From: a virus
DNA length: 45,665 nt
Strand: one strand, 5' to 3'
Virus record (IMG/VR): IMGVR_UViG_3300009184_000073
Span: 1-45,665 of that record
Shown: one piece after another, positions 15,230-24,938 of the stretch
Position numbering within the stretch: position 1 is the stretch's first letter
Layout of the letters: each line of letters opens with the position of its first letter
Position numbers and translations under genes: made by a program
The notes under the pieces: generated by a model
What the model was told of the DNA's origin: nothing
What the model saw: only the letters and a program-made list of their open reading frames with translations
The model's database searches: none

Positions 15230-17581
15230 ATGGCTGGATTCGGCGTAAAAAGTTTCAACGGGCTTAAGCCCATTGTCAGCACCAAGCTGTTGCAGAACAA
15301 CGAGGCGCAGACGGCAAACAACGTCCGTCTTGTCTCTGGTGCGCTTGTGCCGATGAAGGCCTCAACCGATCTCAAAGACGCGCTTCGCACCAACCCAAAG
15401 ACAATCTTCCCTTATCAGGGAACCTCGGGAGAAAACTCTACTTGGCTTGAGTTTTCCGAAGATACCGATGTCTTTCGCTCCCCGATTGCCAACGATGTTA
15501 ACGAGCGTCTGTACTGGACCAATGGCACCGACGTTCCTCGCTATGCTCCGTACTCACTGATTCTTCAGTCAGGAACAGGCGCTTATCCAAGGGCTTCGTA
15601 CCAGCTCGGAATTCCCGCGCCAACATCTCCTCCATCGATTACGTCTTTCGGAAACCCAACCGCTTACACGCGGGTTGCGAGAGACTACGTGCTGACGTTC
15701 TACAACCCGACGACGCTTAAAGAATCCTTTCCGACAAAGGTGCTGTCGATCCAGGGTGTTGACGGTCAGAAAGTGTCTTTCTCAAACCTTACGACAGACA
15801 ACCTTGGTGACGCGGGCATAACCAAGAAGCGTATTTATCGCAAGGTGTCTGGAACTTTCCGGCGCATAACCGAGCTGGATCTCAACGTCTCCGCATACAA
15901 CGACACCGCAACAGATGCTTCGATTGCCAGCGCTTCGGCAATCTGGAACTCGCTGTCCCTGTCGGGCCCCACTCGCGCCCCATCCGTGTCGAACATTGGA
16001 TCGGTTAGCTCGGAGACCTCCGGCGCAGTGCAGCGCGTCTACATGGTTTCATTTGCCGACGCTTCCGGAAATGAGACCAGCCACGGGCCCGCAAGCGCAA
16101 CAGTATGGGTGGTTGACGGAACCACAGATGTCACGGTTACGCACAGCGAAACAATGCCTGCTGGCGTTACCAAAAAGCGGCTGTATCGTCAAACGCCAAC
16201 CATTACAGGGGCGGTTGTCAGCATCAGCGAGTCCGCCTGGAAACTCGTTGCAGAGACCACGGCAAGCACTACTTCTTTTTCTGACAAGATTGCGGACTCA
16301 GCGCTTGGCGCATCTTTGTCGATGAGCCTGCAAAGTCTTCCGTCAACCCCTACGGGGACTCCTGGCGCAATCGCAACCGTGCCGTCAGATACCGTTCCAG
16401 AGACCAGGACTTACGTCTACACGTACGTTTCCGCATACGGGGAAGAGGGCCCCCCTTCTGCTGCATCATCGTCTGCAAACATTGATCCCGAGGGTGACGT
16501 CACAATTTCCATCCCGGCCTCCGTTCCGACCGGGTCATACAACATCACTAAAAAGCGGATCTACAGAAGCTCGACTGTTGGCAATGCGGCCCAGTTCCAG
16601 TACGTAGACGAAGTTCCTGTTGCCTCTGACAGCTACACCGACTCCAAGACGCAATCCGACCTTGGCGAAGTGCTTCCATCCGAGGATTGGGTTGCTCCTC
16701 CGGCAGGCCTGAAGGGAATGCGCGTCATGGCAAACGGTGCCGCCGTTGGCTTTGTTGGCAAAACGCTGTACCTGTCTGAGCCCAACCTTCCTCATGCATG
16801 GCCTCACGAATACCCGATTGACTTCAACATCGTTGGAATTGCTACGTTTGGTCAGTCGGTTGCGGTGTTGACAGATTCGTATCCGTACTTGTTCCAGGGC
16901 ATCGACCCCGCCGCAATGTCTTCTAGCAAGCTGCCGCTTCAGCAGGCGTGCGTTTCCAAGCGCTCAATTGTTGAGACGGGGAGCGGAGTGATCTACGCTT
17001 CTGCTGACGGGCTGGTTGAAATCGGCACAACCAACGACGTCGTCACCAAGAACCTGTACTCTCGAGACCAGTGGCAGGCTTTCAGCCCTTCATCGATGGA
17101 GTGCTACGTATACAACGGCCGCATTCACATCACCTACGACACCGGCTCTTTGAAGGGAATGCTGGTCGTAGACATATCCGGCCAAGGGGCCGCACTAACG
17201 ACATCTGACATAAATGCCTCCAGCAAAATAACGGCAGGCTATTACGACGCCAGATCCGACATTCTTTACTTGGCTCAGGGTGGCAAGATTAAGCGCTTTG
17301 ACGCCGGGTCGCCCCTGACTTCCAAGTGGCGCAGTAAAGTATTCCGCCTGGACTACCCGACTAACTTTGGGTTCTGTCAAGTTGTTGCCGAGGCTTATCC
17401 GGTAACAATCAGGGTTTACTGCGAGAGTGCGCTAAAGCTTCAGAAGGTTGTGCAAAACAACAATGCGTTCCGTCTTCCCTCTGGATTCAGAAGTTATGAC
17501 TGGGAGTTTGAGCTAGAGACCGGCAACGAGGTTTACTCGGTCAGCATTGCGCAAAACTCGACTGAAATGAAAGCGCTATGA
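15230..17581 (+). CDS. Large tail protein, candidate nozzle/hub (783 aa)
   Basis: The N-terminus MAGFGVKSFNGLKPIVSTKL then NEAQTANNVRLVSGALVPM is the pattern of large podovirus tail proteins that follow connector genes. Three Ig/fibronectin-like modules follow. Each carries a TKKR(I/L)YR element (near residues 197, 313 and 440) and ends in a YxD/FSD strand. Residues about 490-690 (MANGAAVGFVGKTLYLSEPN and on) look like beta-propeller blades around a conserved-looking tail body. The C-terminus is beta-rich. By size, order and beta content it could be the tail nozzle or a hub that bears the 1204-aa adhesin, whose start overlaps its stop. No T7 gp12 likeness is clear at residue level. Confidence 0.65.
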   Translation: MAGFGVKSFNGLKPIVSTKLLQNNEAQTANNVRLVSGALVPMKASTDLKDALRTNPKTIFPYQGTSGENSTWLEFSEDTDVFRSPIANDVNERLYWTNGTDVPRYAPYSLILQSGTGAYPRASYQLGIPAPTSPPSITSFGNPTAYTRVARDYVLTFYNPTTLKESFPTKVLSIQGVDGQKVSFSNLTTDNLGDAGITKKRIYRKVSGTFRRITELDLNVSAYNDTATDASIASASAIWNSLSLSGPTRAPSVSNIGSVSSETSGAVQRVYMVSFADASGNETSHGPASATVWVVDGTTDVTVTHSETMPAGVTKKRLYRQTPTITGAVVSISESAWKLVAETTASTTSFSDKIADSALGASLSMSLQSLPSTPTGTPGAIATVPSDTVPETRTYVYTYVSAYGEEGPPSAASSSANIDPEGDVTISIPASVPTGSYNITKKRIYRSSTVGNAAQFQYVDEVPVASDSYTDSKTQSDLGEVLPSEDWVAPPAGLKGMRVMANGAAVGFVGKTLYLSEPNLPHAWPHEYPIDFNIVGIATFGQSVAVLTDSYPYLFQGIDPAAMSSSKLPLQQACVSKRSIVETGSGVIYASADGLVEIGTTNDVVTKNLYSRDQWQAFSPSSMECYVYNGRIHITYDTGSLKGMLVVDISGQGAALTTSDINASSKITAGYYDARSDILYLAQGGKIKRFDAGSPLTSKWRSKVFRLDYPTNFGFCQVVAEAYPVTIRVYCESALKLQKVVQNNNAFRLPSGFRSYDWEFELETGNEVYSVSIAQNSTEMKAL

Positions 17582-20500
17582 GCCGCGAGACTCAAGTCCC
17601 ATCCATTCCGGAGGTCAGGAGCGATAATGTTCTTGAAGTCCTCCAGGCCATCAAAAACACCATGCAGGTGCGAGAGGGCCAGATTGGAAATCCGCTTGAT
17701 CAAGCGGCGACTTTGCGCGACCTTGTTGCTCTTGGCGTCGCCTCCGAAGATGCGGCTGGATCTGGGACTAAAAGCGGATCTGGAAGCATCCCGGTCAATC
17801 CAACGCTGACTCCTGGCGGCAGCTACAACGCAGTCACGGACCTTACGACGCCTCCCCCTCCTGTGGGGCTGGTTGCCTCAGGCGGATTTACTAATGTCTA
17901 CCTTGAGTGGAGTGGCGCCCCTTACCAAAACCATGCTTATACAGAGGTGTGGCGCGGCACAGTTGACTCTCAGTCCGAAGCTGTGTTGGTCGGCGCCACG
18001 ATCGGCAATGTTTACGCAGATCCTGCTGACGCAAGCAGCACTTACTACTACTGGATTCGGTTTGTTTCCAAGGCGAACGTAACCGGCCCATTCAACTCTT
18101 CCTCCGGCACAAAAGCTCAGACGGCCCTTGATTCGCGAAAAATCCTTGACGCTCTCAGCGGGAAGATCACCGAGACTGAGCTGTATGCCGGTCTTGGCAA
18201 ACGTATCGAGCTGATCGATTCTCCGTCCAGTGAAGCTGGGGGAGTCAACTATCGGCTCAATCGGGAATCTATTGCTCGAGCGGCTGCAATTCAGGCAGAG
18301 GCATCTGCTCGCGCTCAAGCCATTCTTAATGAGGCAGCGTCCAGGGCAAGCGCAGACTCCAATCTTCAGACTCAGATCAACACGCTGACGGCTGCATCTA
18401 CTGGAGACTTGAGCAGTGTTCTTGCGGCGCTACAAACTGAGCAGACTGCGCGTGCATCAGGAGATGCTGCTGAGGCCGCCAGCCGCGAGACACTTGCCGC
18501 TCAGATTCGCGGTACTTACTCTGGAACAGATGTTGCGCAGCTAACAACGGGTCTGGTTTACAACGAGCGGGTAGCTCGGGCAAACGCTGACGGAGCCTTG
18601 TCAAGTCAAATCTCGGCTCTGTCGTCCACAGTTACCACGAACTACAACACCCTAAATGCCGCGATCACGACCGAGGCATCAACCAGGGCAACCAATGACA
18701 CGGCGATCAGTAGCAGCCTGACATCGCTAAGCTCTCAGGTCAACGACTCAGTAACAGGATTGCCTGCCACGCGTTCGTCGCTGCTGACAAACTACTACAC
18801 CAAGGCCGCCACAGACAGCGCAATCTCAACGGCATCGACGACTCTGACTAGCGCGTACGGCGCAGCAGATGCGACTACGCTTTCAAGCGCTCAAGGTTAC
18901 GTTCAGAGCTACGCGTACACAAAAGCCGAAACCAATAGCGCAATTTCAACTCAGGTAGATACGGTCTCTTCCCGTTTAAATGTCGGCGGAGACATTTACA
19001 GCTCGATTCAAACCGAGTCCACGACAAGGGCAAACGCAGACAACTCGCTGTTCGCTCAATACACAGTCAAGATCGATACCGGCGGATATGTCTCTGGGTT
19101 TGGTCTGGCGTCAACCTCTACTGGCGCAACGCCATCTTCTCTGTTTGCGATTCGTGCAGACGCTTTTGTTATCGGGCCGTCTACTCCTCCCGCCTACATC
19201 AGCACTACAACGTACGTGCTTAATGATAGGGTGAGCTACACCTCCGGCGGATACAAGATCTACCGATGCAAAGCCACAACAACTGGCCGCGCACCAACTG
19301 ATACGGCTTACTGGGAAGAGATTACCAGTCAGCTTCCATTCATCGTCACAACCACGCCAACGGTGATTGACGGCGTCACGTATCCGGTTGGGGCGTACAT
19401 CCGCTCTGCGTATATTGCCGACGCCACAATCACCAGCGCAAAGATCCAAAGCCTTGTTGCCGACAAGATCAGCACTGGCTCCCTGACCGCGGCCATTGGC
19501 GTTACAACAGGCTACCTGTCCGGAGGCCTCAATCTCGCCTATTCTCCCGGCGACTCTTCGGCTGGTACTGGATTCTTCCTTGGCAATAACAGCGGCGTCT
19601 ACAAGTTCTTCGTCGGAAGCCCTAACAATAACGTACTTTGGGATGGCACTAACCTTCAGGTAAGAGGCACGATTTACGCTAGTGCCGGTACGGTTGGCGG
19701 CATTAGCATGACTGCCAGCTCTCTGTACTCGGGGCAGGTTGCGCTCAACTCTGGTCAAGGATTTTTTCTCTCCTCGACGGGCACATTTTCAGTTGGCAAC
19801 GGCGGCAGCCGAAAACTCTCCTGGGATGGCAGTGACCTTGAGATTTCAAGCGCGGGACTGACAGTTAGCGGCGGCAACGCCACGTTCTCTGGAGAACTGA
19901 AAGCCGCGAAAGGCTCTTTCAGTGGCGTGCTTGACGCGGCAAAGGGAACATTCGGCGGGGTTCTGGAGGCTGGCGTTTTGGACGCGAGCCAGCTCTCAGG
20001 CCAAACATTCACTTACCCAAACTCTGGTAGCTACACCGCCTATACAACGACTGCCACCATCAGCACTGTGCGATTCACCCTTGTTGGGGCCGGCGGCGGA
20101 GGTGCGGGCGGAGGCAAGCAATACACAGGTGGTGGTGGAAGCCCAGGTTCTGTTGTAAACATGACGGTTTACAACATCTTGCCAGGAAAGACAATTTCAG
20201 TTGTTGTTGGCGCCGGAGGGGCTGGCGGCGGACCTGTCAGCAATGCCAACAGTCCACAATCCGGCGGCTCTGGTGGTAACACGCAAATCACCATTGGCTC
20301 GGATACCTACGTAGCCAACGGCGGGTCTGCCGGAACTCCGCTATCAATGAGCACCAGCTACGACCAGACATACACCAATGGTGTATCGATGGCGTACCGG
20401 ACAAATGACTACGGCGACTTTGCTGTGGTTCAGTCGATACCGGGTGTTCCGGCCAGCGTCGATGGATCGATTGGCGGCGATCGAGGTGGATCTTACTTTG

Positions 20501-21192
20501 GCAGCAACGTCACTTACCGCGCAGCCTCTGGAACCCCCAGCCTGCTCAACGGCGGCTCTGGTACCCGTGGCGGCGGTGGCGGAGGTGGCGCTCCGTCGGC
20601 CGCATACGTCAGAAACCGTGGCTTCTACATTGATCCAGCGGATGGCGACGGCGGCGATGGTAGCCCGACGACAGCCGGTGGCTCCGGCGGAAACGGCTAC
20701 GCCAAGATCGAGGTATTCAACCCGAACTCGGTTGTTCTGAAGAGCGACTACGACACGTTCCAGGAAACGCTTAACCAGCGCCTTACCTACCTTGACAACT
20801 TTGGCAGCATCAGCAATCCGATAAGGTATGTCGGTGGCGGCTTTGGCTGGGATAACTATCTTAATGGGAGAGGCAGCTATGTTTCTGGCGGAAGCGTAAA
20901 GGTCTCAAACCTAAGCACCACAAAGCTGCTTCGTGTGCGGGCAAAGTTTATCGTGACTCCTACTACCGACGATTCTTTTGCGTTCCGAGTAACCGTAAAC
21001 GGTTCCGTAGTTCAGTCATCGAGCTTCTACACTGGATATAGCACAAGCCAATATACGTTCACCGTTGGCACTTTCGATGTCGCCGCCGGTCAGACGGTGA
21101 CCGCAATCCCGTCTTGCTCGGTTATTTCTGGGGGCGGCGAAGACAGTCTGACCGTCAACTCTGTGATCTTTGAAGCGGTAGGCTTTTTCTAA
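17578..21192 (+). CDS. J-like central adhesin, FN3/CBM/Gly-rich (1204 aa)
   Basis: The domains in order are as follows. A short N-terminal anchor comes first, then a Pro-rich linker and a fibronectin type III domain (about 90-178). Next is a long helical/coiled-coil part rich in ASxRA and NTL repeats (about 215-500), which resembles the C-terminal half of lambda J. A segment like FAIRADAFVIG precedes a small CBM5/12-like carbohydrate-binding module (about 537-585, TYVLNDRVSYTSGGYKIYRC with a later Trp). A beta region follows (600-830), then a Gly-rich region (about 835-1045, with long G runs) and a beta-sandwich C-terminus. It probably contacts the host surface. Gly-rich tips in some phage adhesins form polyglycine helices; that is a comparison, not proof. 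Confidence 0.75.
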   Translation: MSRETQVPSIPEVRSDNVLEVLQAIKNTMQVREGQIGNPLDQAATLRDLVALGVASEDAAGSGTKSGSGSIPVNPTLTPGGSYNAVTDLTTPPPPVGLVASGGFTNVYLEWSGAPYQNHAYTEVWRGTVDSQSEAVLVGATIGNVYADPADASSTYYYWIRFVSKANVTGPFNSSSGTKAQTALDSRKILDALSGKITETELYAGLGKRIELIDSPSSEAGGVNYRLNRESIARAAAIQAEASARAQAILNEAASRASADSNLQTQINTLTAASTGDLSSVLAALQTEQTARASGDAAEAASRETLAAQIRGTYSGTDVAQLTTGLVYNERVARANADGALSSQISALSSTVTTNYNTLNAAITTEASTRATNDTAISSSLTSLSSQVNDSVTGLPATRSSLLTNYYTKAATDSAISTASTTLTSAYGAADATTLSSAQGYVQSYAYTKAETNSAISTQVDTVSSRLNVGGDIYSSIQTESTTRANADNSLFAQYTVKIDTGGYVSGFGLASTSTGATPSSLFAIRADAFVIGPSTPPAYISTTTYVLNDRVSYTSGGYKIYRCKATTTGRAPTDTAYWEEITSQLPFIVTTTPTVIDGVTYPVGAYIRSAYIADATITSAKIQSLVADKISTGSLTAAIGVTTGYLSGGLNLAYSPGDSSAGTGFFLGNNSGVYKFFVGSPNNNVLWDGTNLQVRGTIYASAGTVGGISMTASSLYSGQVALNSGQGFFLSSTGTFSVGNGGSRKLSWDGSDLEISSAGLTVSGGNATFSGELKAAKGSFSGVLDAAKGTFGGVLEAGVLDASQLSGQTFTYPNSGSYTAYTTTATISTVRFTLVGAGGGGAGGGKQYTGGGGSPGSVVNMTVYNILPGKTISVVVGAGGAGGGPVSNANSPQSGGSGGNTQITIGSDTYVANGGSAGTPLSMSTSYDQTYTNGVSMAYRTNDYGDFAVVQSIPGVPASVDGSIGGDRGGSYFGSNVTYRAASGTPSLLNGGSGTRGGGGGGGAPSAAYVRNRGFYIDPADGDGGDGSPTTAGGSGGNGYAKIEVFNPNSVVLKSDYDTFQETLNQRLTYLDNFGSISNPIRYVGGGFGWDNYLNGRGSYVSGGSVKVSNLSTTKLLRVRAKFIVTPTTDDSFAFRVTVNGSVVQSSSFYTGYSTSQYTFTVGTFDVAAGQTVTAIPSCSVISGGGEDSLTVNSVIFEAVGFF

Positions 21193-21201
21193 AGGATGTC
21201 T

Positions 21202-21471
21202 ATGGGAATTGAAATCAACGTCACCTCTGACAACGGCACTAGGCTCACCTACGGCCGAGTCGTTGAGCTGGAGATGGATTACCAGACAAGGCAGACAAAA
21301 GCATACATTGGCGGCTACCAGAACAAAGAGTCCCGCCTGAGGGGTGAGCGGCCCGTCCGGGCGCTGTACGCCGAGTATGTGATGCCAGACCCGGCTCCCG
21401 AAAACATTGTGGCCCACGCCTACGAGCAGCTTTCGGTTTCCCGCCCTGACCTTGACATGACCGACGTTTAG
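21202..21471 (+). CDS. Small protein of unknown function (89 aa)
   Basis: There are two ATGs, at 21196 and 21202. AAAGGA (21191-21196) touches the first and is well spaced from the second, so 21202 is the better start. The protein is beta-like in its first half (IEINVTSDNGTRLTYGRVVE, then QTKAYIGGYQNKESR) and ends in an acidic helix. It follows the adhesin by ten bases, so it may be an adhesin-associated accessory such as a chaperone or cap. I do not recognise a family. Confidence 0.65.
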   Translation: MGIEINVTSDNGTRLTYGRVVELEMDYQTRQTKAYIGGYQNKESRLRGERPVRALYAEYVMPDPAPENIVAHAYEQLSVSRPDLDMTDV

Positions 21472-21514
21472 GGACTCACCACCTAGAATCACACAAGCAG
21501 CTAGAGGAACACGG

Positions 21515-22126
21515 ATGTCCGTTTTTAGCCATCAAAAACTGCGCGAAGCACTCGCTTCGGGGCTGGGGAAAACCCTGACCCCGGAGCTTGCTGCGCAGAT
21601 TGAGGCTGGCGCATTTGACTGGGAGGACCACTCTCACGATCCGGCCAAGTTTGGCTCTGTCCCGTATAAGGACTACGTCATTCAGGTCGAGCGCTTTCGC
21701 GACATCCTCCCCGAGATGCATGAGTTGCACGTTGAGCACTGGAAGGAGACTGAGCGCCATCGTCATGGGCTGGCGCTTAACCCGAACTACGACGCGGTAA
21801 TTGCTAGTGAGAAAGCTGGGAAACTGATCCAGTTCACGATGCGCCATAAGAGTGGTGAGCTTGCCGGAAACCTGAGGATGTACTTAGTTACCAGCATCCA
21901 CACGCAGACTAGGTATGCGTCGGAGGACACCCTGTACATCAAGCCTGAGCATCGCGGCGGCTTTGCTGTGATGGCAATTCTTAAGTTTGCCCAGGACTCC
22001 CTGCAAAGCATCGGCATTCATGAGATCAGGGCGAATAGCAAGCTAGTAAATCGGGCGGATGTCCTGATGCGGCGCATGGGCTACAACCCCGTTGCCATCG
22101 AGTTCGTGAAAATTTTTGAGGCTTAA
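21515..22126 (+). CDS. GNAT-like acetyltransferase (203 aa)
   Basis: GNAT enzymes move an acetyl group from acetyl-CoA to an amine. The likely fold spans about 70-200: MYLVTSIHTQTRYASEDTLY is a central beta strand followed by IKPEHRGGFAVMAILKFAQD. The arginine-glycine turn (HRGGFA) sits where the acetyl-CoA pyrophosphate loop lies. Strand HEIRANSKL and helix VLMRRMGYNP complete it. The N-terminal 60 residues (LREALASGLGKTLTPELAAQ) are helical and could be a targeting segment. It sits among virion genes rather than early genes, so it may be packaged. The substrate is unknown. Confidence 0.7.
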   Translation: MSVFSHQKLREALASGLGKTLTPELAAQIEAGAFDWEDHSHDPAKFGSVPYKDYVIQVERFRDILPEMHELHVEHWKETERHRHGLALNPNYDAVIASEKAGKLIQFTMRHKSGELAGNLRMYLVTSIHTQTRYASEDTLYIKPEHRGGFAVMAILKFAQDSLQSIGIHEIRANSKLVNRADVLMRRMGYNPVAIEFVKIFEA

Positions 22127-22128
22127 TC

Positions 22129-23205
22129 ATGTGTAGTGACGCTCCGACTCCAGATCCGCTGATTGGCGAATCCGCCAGGATGAATGCTCAGACGGCTAAA
22201 GAGTCGCTTGAGTGGTATCGAAATCAGTACGCAACCGAAATTGCGCCTCGCATGCAGCGCGACCAGGAGCTGCGCGAGGGAATGATCGGCGACTTGCGGT
22301 CAAGCATGAAGCAGCAGCAGCAGTTTGCTGAAGAGCAGAATGCCTACTACAAGTCTACGTTCCAGCCCATCGAGCAGAAGATGGCTCAGGAGGCGATGGA
22401 CTATGACTCCCAGGCCAACATTCAACGCCGACAGGGTATCGCTGCCGCCGCGGTCAACCAGCAGTATTCCCTTGCCGCCGGCCAGCAATCCCGTTTGCTT
22501 TCGCGATATGGCCTGAACCCTAACAGTTCCGCTTTCGCCCGAGAGAATGCCAAGCTGACCAACGCCCAGGCCCTAGCTTCCGCCGGAGCTCAGACTGGCG
22601 CAGCCTTTGACACGATGGATCGCGGCATTGCGTTGCGAGCCGGCGTCTCAAACTTTGGTCGCAACATGACCAACACGGCGGCGCAGTATTACTCTAACTC
22701 CGGGAATGCTGCCAACAACATGTCCGGCATCTCGTCCGCCGGCATGGCTAACGCAATCAGCGGAACAAACGTGATGAATCAGGGCTACCAGACTGCCATC
22801 CAGGGCAATCAGTCTGCCGGCAACCTGATGCTTGGCGACTTCCAGGGCCGGATGCAGGGCTATCAGGCTCAACAGCAGGCTATCGGTAGCGCGATGCAAG
22901 GGATTGGTATGGTGGCCGGCATGGGTATGGGCGCCCCTGTCGCAGGCGGCGGCTCCGTGTTCGGAAATCTTTTCAAAGCCGCCGATGGTGGGCACATCAA
23001 TGCCAAGGGCTTGCGCATGGCGTCTGGAGGCGAAGTCAATGGCGCCGGCGGCCCCGTTGACGACAAGGTGCCGGCCATGCTTTCGGATGGCGAATACGTT
23101 GTCCCTGCGGACGTTGTCAAAGCAAAGGGTGTCGAGTTCTTCGACAGGCTGCGTCAGAAATATCACACGCCTGCCGCCGTTCAGCGCGGGCTTCGGAGGT
23201 CTTAA
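22129..23205 (+). CDS. Putative internal virion protein (358 aa)
   Basis: The sequence is helical, Gln/Asn/Ala/Gly-rich and low in Cys: an N-terminal charged helix (AKESLEWYRNQYATEIAPRM), a Gln-rich coil (about 60-100), then Gly/Met-rich repeats (about 180-300) suited to a flexible or membrane-active protein. The C-terminus holds VDDKVPAMLSDGEYVVPADV and KGVEFFDRLRQKYHTP. The VPAMLSDGEYVV element also occurs near the ends of other phages' tape-measure or internal proteins (from memory). With the next two genes it probably forms the DNA-ejection set of the short tail. Confidence 0.65.
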   Translation: MCSDAPTPDPLIGESARMNAQTAKESLEWYRNQYATEIAPRMQRDQELREGMIGDLRSSMKQQQQFAEEQNAYYKSTFQPIEQKMAQEAMDYDSQANIQRRQGIAAAAVNQQYSLAAGQQSRLLSRYGLNPNSSAFARENAKLTNAQALASAGAQTGAAFDTMDRGIALRAGVSNFGRNMTNTAAQYYSNSGNAANNMSGISSAGMANAISGTNVMNQGYQTAIQGNQSAGNLMLGDFQGRMQGYQAQQQAIGSAMQGIGMVAGMGMGAPVAGGGSVFGNLFKAADGGHINAKGLRMASGGEVNGAGGPVDDKVPAMLSDGEYVVPADVVKAKGVEFFDRLRQKYHTPAAVQRGLRRS

Positions 23206-24920
23206 TGGGAATCGCTGCTGGAATTGGTGGGTTTGCCGAGGGTCTTGGCAGAGGTATTAAGCTATCTTCGGAAATGCGCGAAGCCGAAGAGCGCAAAAAA
23301 GATGCCGAGGAGAGACGAAAGTTGATGGCTTTGCAAGCCGAGGCCGCGGGCCTTCAGCTTGAAGACCTCAAAGATACGCGGGCCTACAACGTCGCTCGAC
23401 GCAAAATCTTTGATGAAGTGTACGGCGATACCGGTCCCTCGGCGCCAGCGACCGTTGTTCCAAATCCAGCCGCTGCATCCAATGCGGCGCCGGCTTCCGC
23501 GCCGGTAGTTGGCGCACCGATGGCTATGGATTTGCCTAAGCCAGGAGACTTGGATGGGCCTCCCCCTCCTCCTGCCGGAATCAGAACTCCCGGCCCTGCC
23601 CCAGAGGCCGCAGTTCCAGCAGCCGCAGCTCCCGCAGGCATTGCTGCCCCCGCATCCGATGCCGTCGCGCCAAAACCAAAGAACGACTTCGATCGAATGA
23701 TGACTGCTTGGGATCGTACCAAGCAGCTCGACATGAAGTACGGAAAGCTGTCACCGCTTGACGCTATTAAACAGGCAAGAGAGTTCGACAAGCTCACGAA
23801 TGAGGGTTTCATCGATGCTTTCCAGTATCTTGCATCAACTGGCGATGAAAAAGGAGCTATCGCCAGATTCAACCAGTTTGGCAGTACCAAGGTTCCAGAA
23901 AATACCACGTTCAAAACGGTTGATCGTGAGGTTATTCCTGGAGTTCCCGATTCCAAGCAGAAAGACTATGTGGCCGTTCTGCCTAATGGACGCGAAATCA
24001 GCTTCATGGACACGATGCGCAACTCGCTCAACCCCAGAGAGCTTGCTGACATCACCACCAAAACCGGCCTCGGTATTGCTGAATACAGGCTAAAAATGGA
24101 ATCCGAGGCAAGACAAACTCGTCAGGGCAATCAGCTATACGATCTGACAAAGCTCAAGTACGACAACCTGATCGCTGAACAAAAGTCGCAGACTGCTATT
24201 GCGCTGGAGCGCCTTGGTCTTGCTAAAGATCAGGCTCGATACGAGCGCACTCAGCAGGCGTTCAACGGTTCTTATCTGGAGATTGCCAACACGATTGGCA
24301 TCATGAAGAACTTTGATCCGAACAAGGCATCCGATTCTGAGATTTCTCAGCACCGAAACAGACTTGCTGTGGCAAGTGCATCTCAATCAGTTTTTGAGAT
24401 GAACTTCGATCTTAAATCCGGTAAGCCGGCAATCAGTCCGCAACAATCGCTTGAGGTGGCCCGCCTCGCGGCAGAGAACCCGGGCCAAGTTCGCAAAGAC
24501 GAAGCCACCGGCTTCTCATACATTGATTACGGAAAGCGGAAGATCTTTGTTCCGGGCTCTTTGGCCCCGCAACAACCTCCCCAGCCTGCTCCAGGCGCAG
24601 CTCCGGCCCCCGGAGCGGCTCCGGCACCATCTGCTCCCCGTCCCGGGATGCAGTCTGCTCCTCCTGCTCCTCCTGCGCCGAGCCGGCTAAACGATTCCGC
24701 TCCTCCGGCAGTTCAGCAGATCGGTTTGCAGCTTGATGCAGCTCGGGAGCTTTATGCGTCTGCTCGTCAGAAACTGACCACATTTGGCTCGCAGCAGCGG
24801 AAGATGAACCCGCAAGCTTTTGCTGCGGCAGAGGATGACGCAAGATCGGCGGCAGCCGTAGTAGAGGAGCTAGAGAATAAATACCGGGCAGCACTTCCTG
24901 CCAGTATTCGTGGTCAGTAA
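23205..24920 (+). CDS. Putative internal virion protein (571 aa)
   Basis: This protein overlaps the gene before it (TAATG) and precedes the giant gene by 18 bases. An N-terminal Gly-rich segment (MGIAAGIGGFAEGLGRGIKL) leads into a charged coiled coil (about 20-60). A Pro/Ala linker (about 75-150) follows, then a helical middle (about 160-420, with YDLTKLKYDNLIAEQKSQTA), and a second Pro/Ala linker (about 455-500) before a C-terminal helix. Such helix-linker-helix proteins often act as ejected internal proteins in podoviruses. Position supports this; no enzymatic motif is seen. Confidence 0.6.
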   Translation: MGIAAGIGGFAEGLGRGIKLSSEMREAEERKKDAEERRKLMALQAEAAGLQLEDLKDTRAYNVARRKIFDEVYGDTGPSAPATVVPNPAAASNAAPASAPVVGAPMAMDLPKPGDLDGPPPPPAGIRTPGPAPEAAVPAAAAPAGIAAPASDAVAPKPKNDFDRMMTAWDRTKQLDMKYGKLSPLDAIKQAREFDKLTNEGFIDAFQYLASTGDEKGAIARFNQFGSTKVPENTTFKTVDREVIPGVPDSKQKDYVAVLPNGREISFMDTMRNSLNPRELADITTKTGLGIAEYRLKMESEARQTRQGNQLYDLTKLKYDNLIAEQKSQTAIALERLGLAKDQARYERTQQAFNGSYLEIANTIGIMKNFDPNKASDSEISQHRNRLAVASASQSVFEMNFDLKSGKPAISPQQSLEVARLAAENPGQVRKDEATGFSYIDYGKRKIFVPGSLAPQQPPQPAPGAAPAPGAAPAPSAPRPGMQSAPPAPPAPSRLNDSAPPAVQQIGLQLDAARELYASARQKLTTFGSQQRKMNPQAFAAAEDDARSAAAVVEELENKYRAALPASIRGQ

Positions 24921-24938
24921 TAAAGCCCTGGAGTTCTA

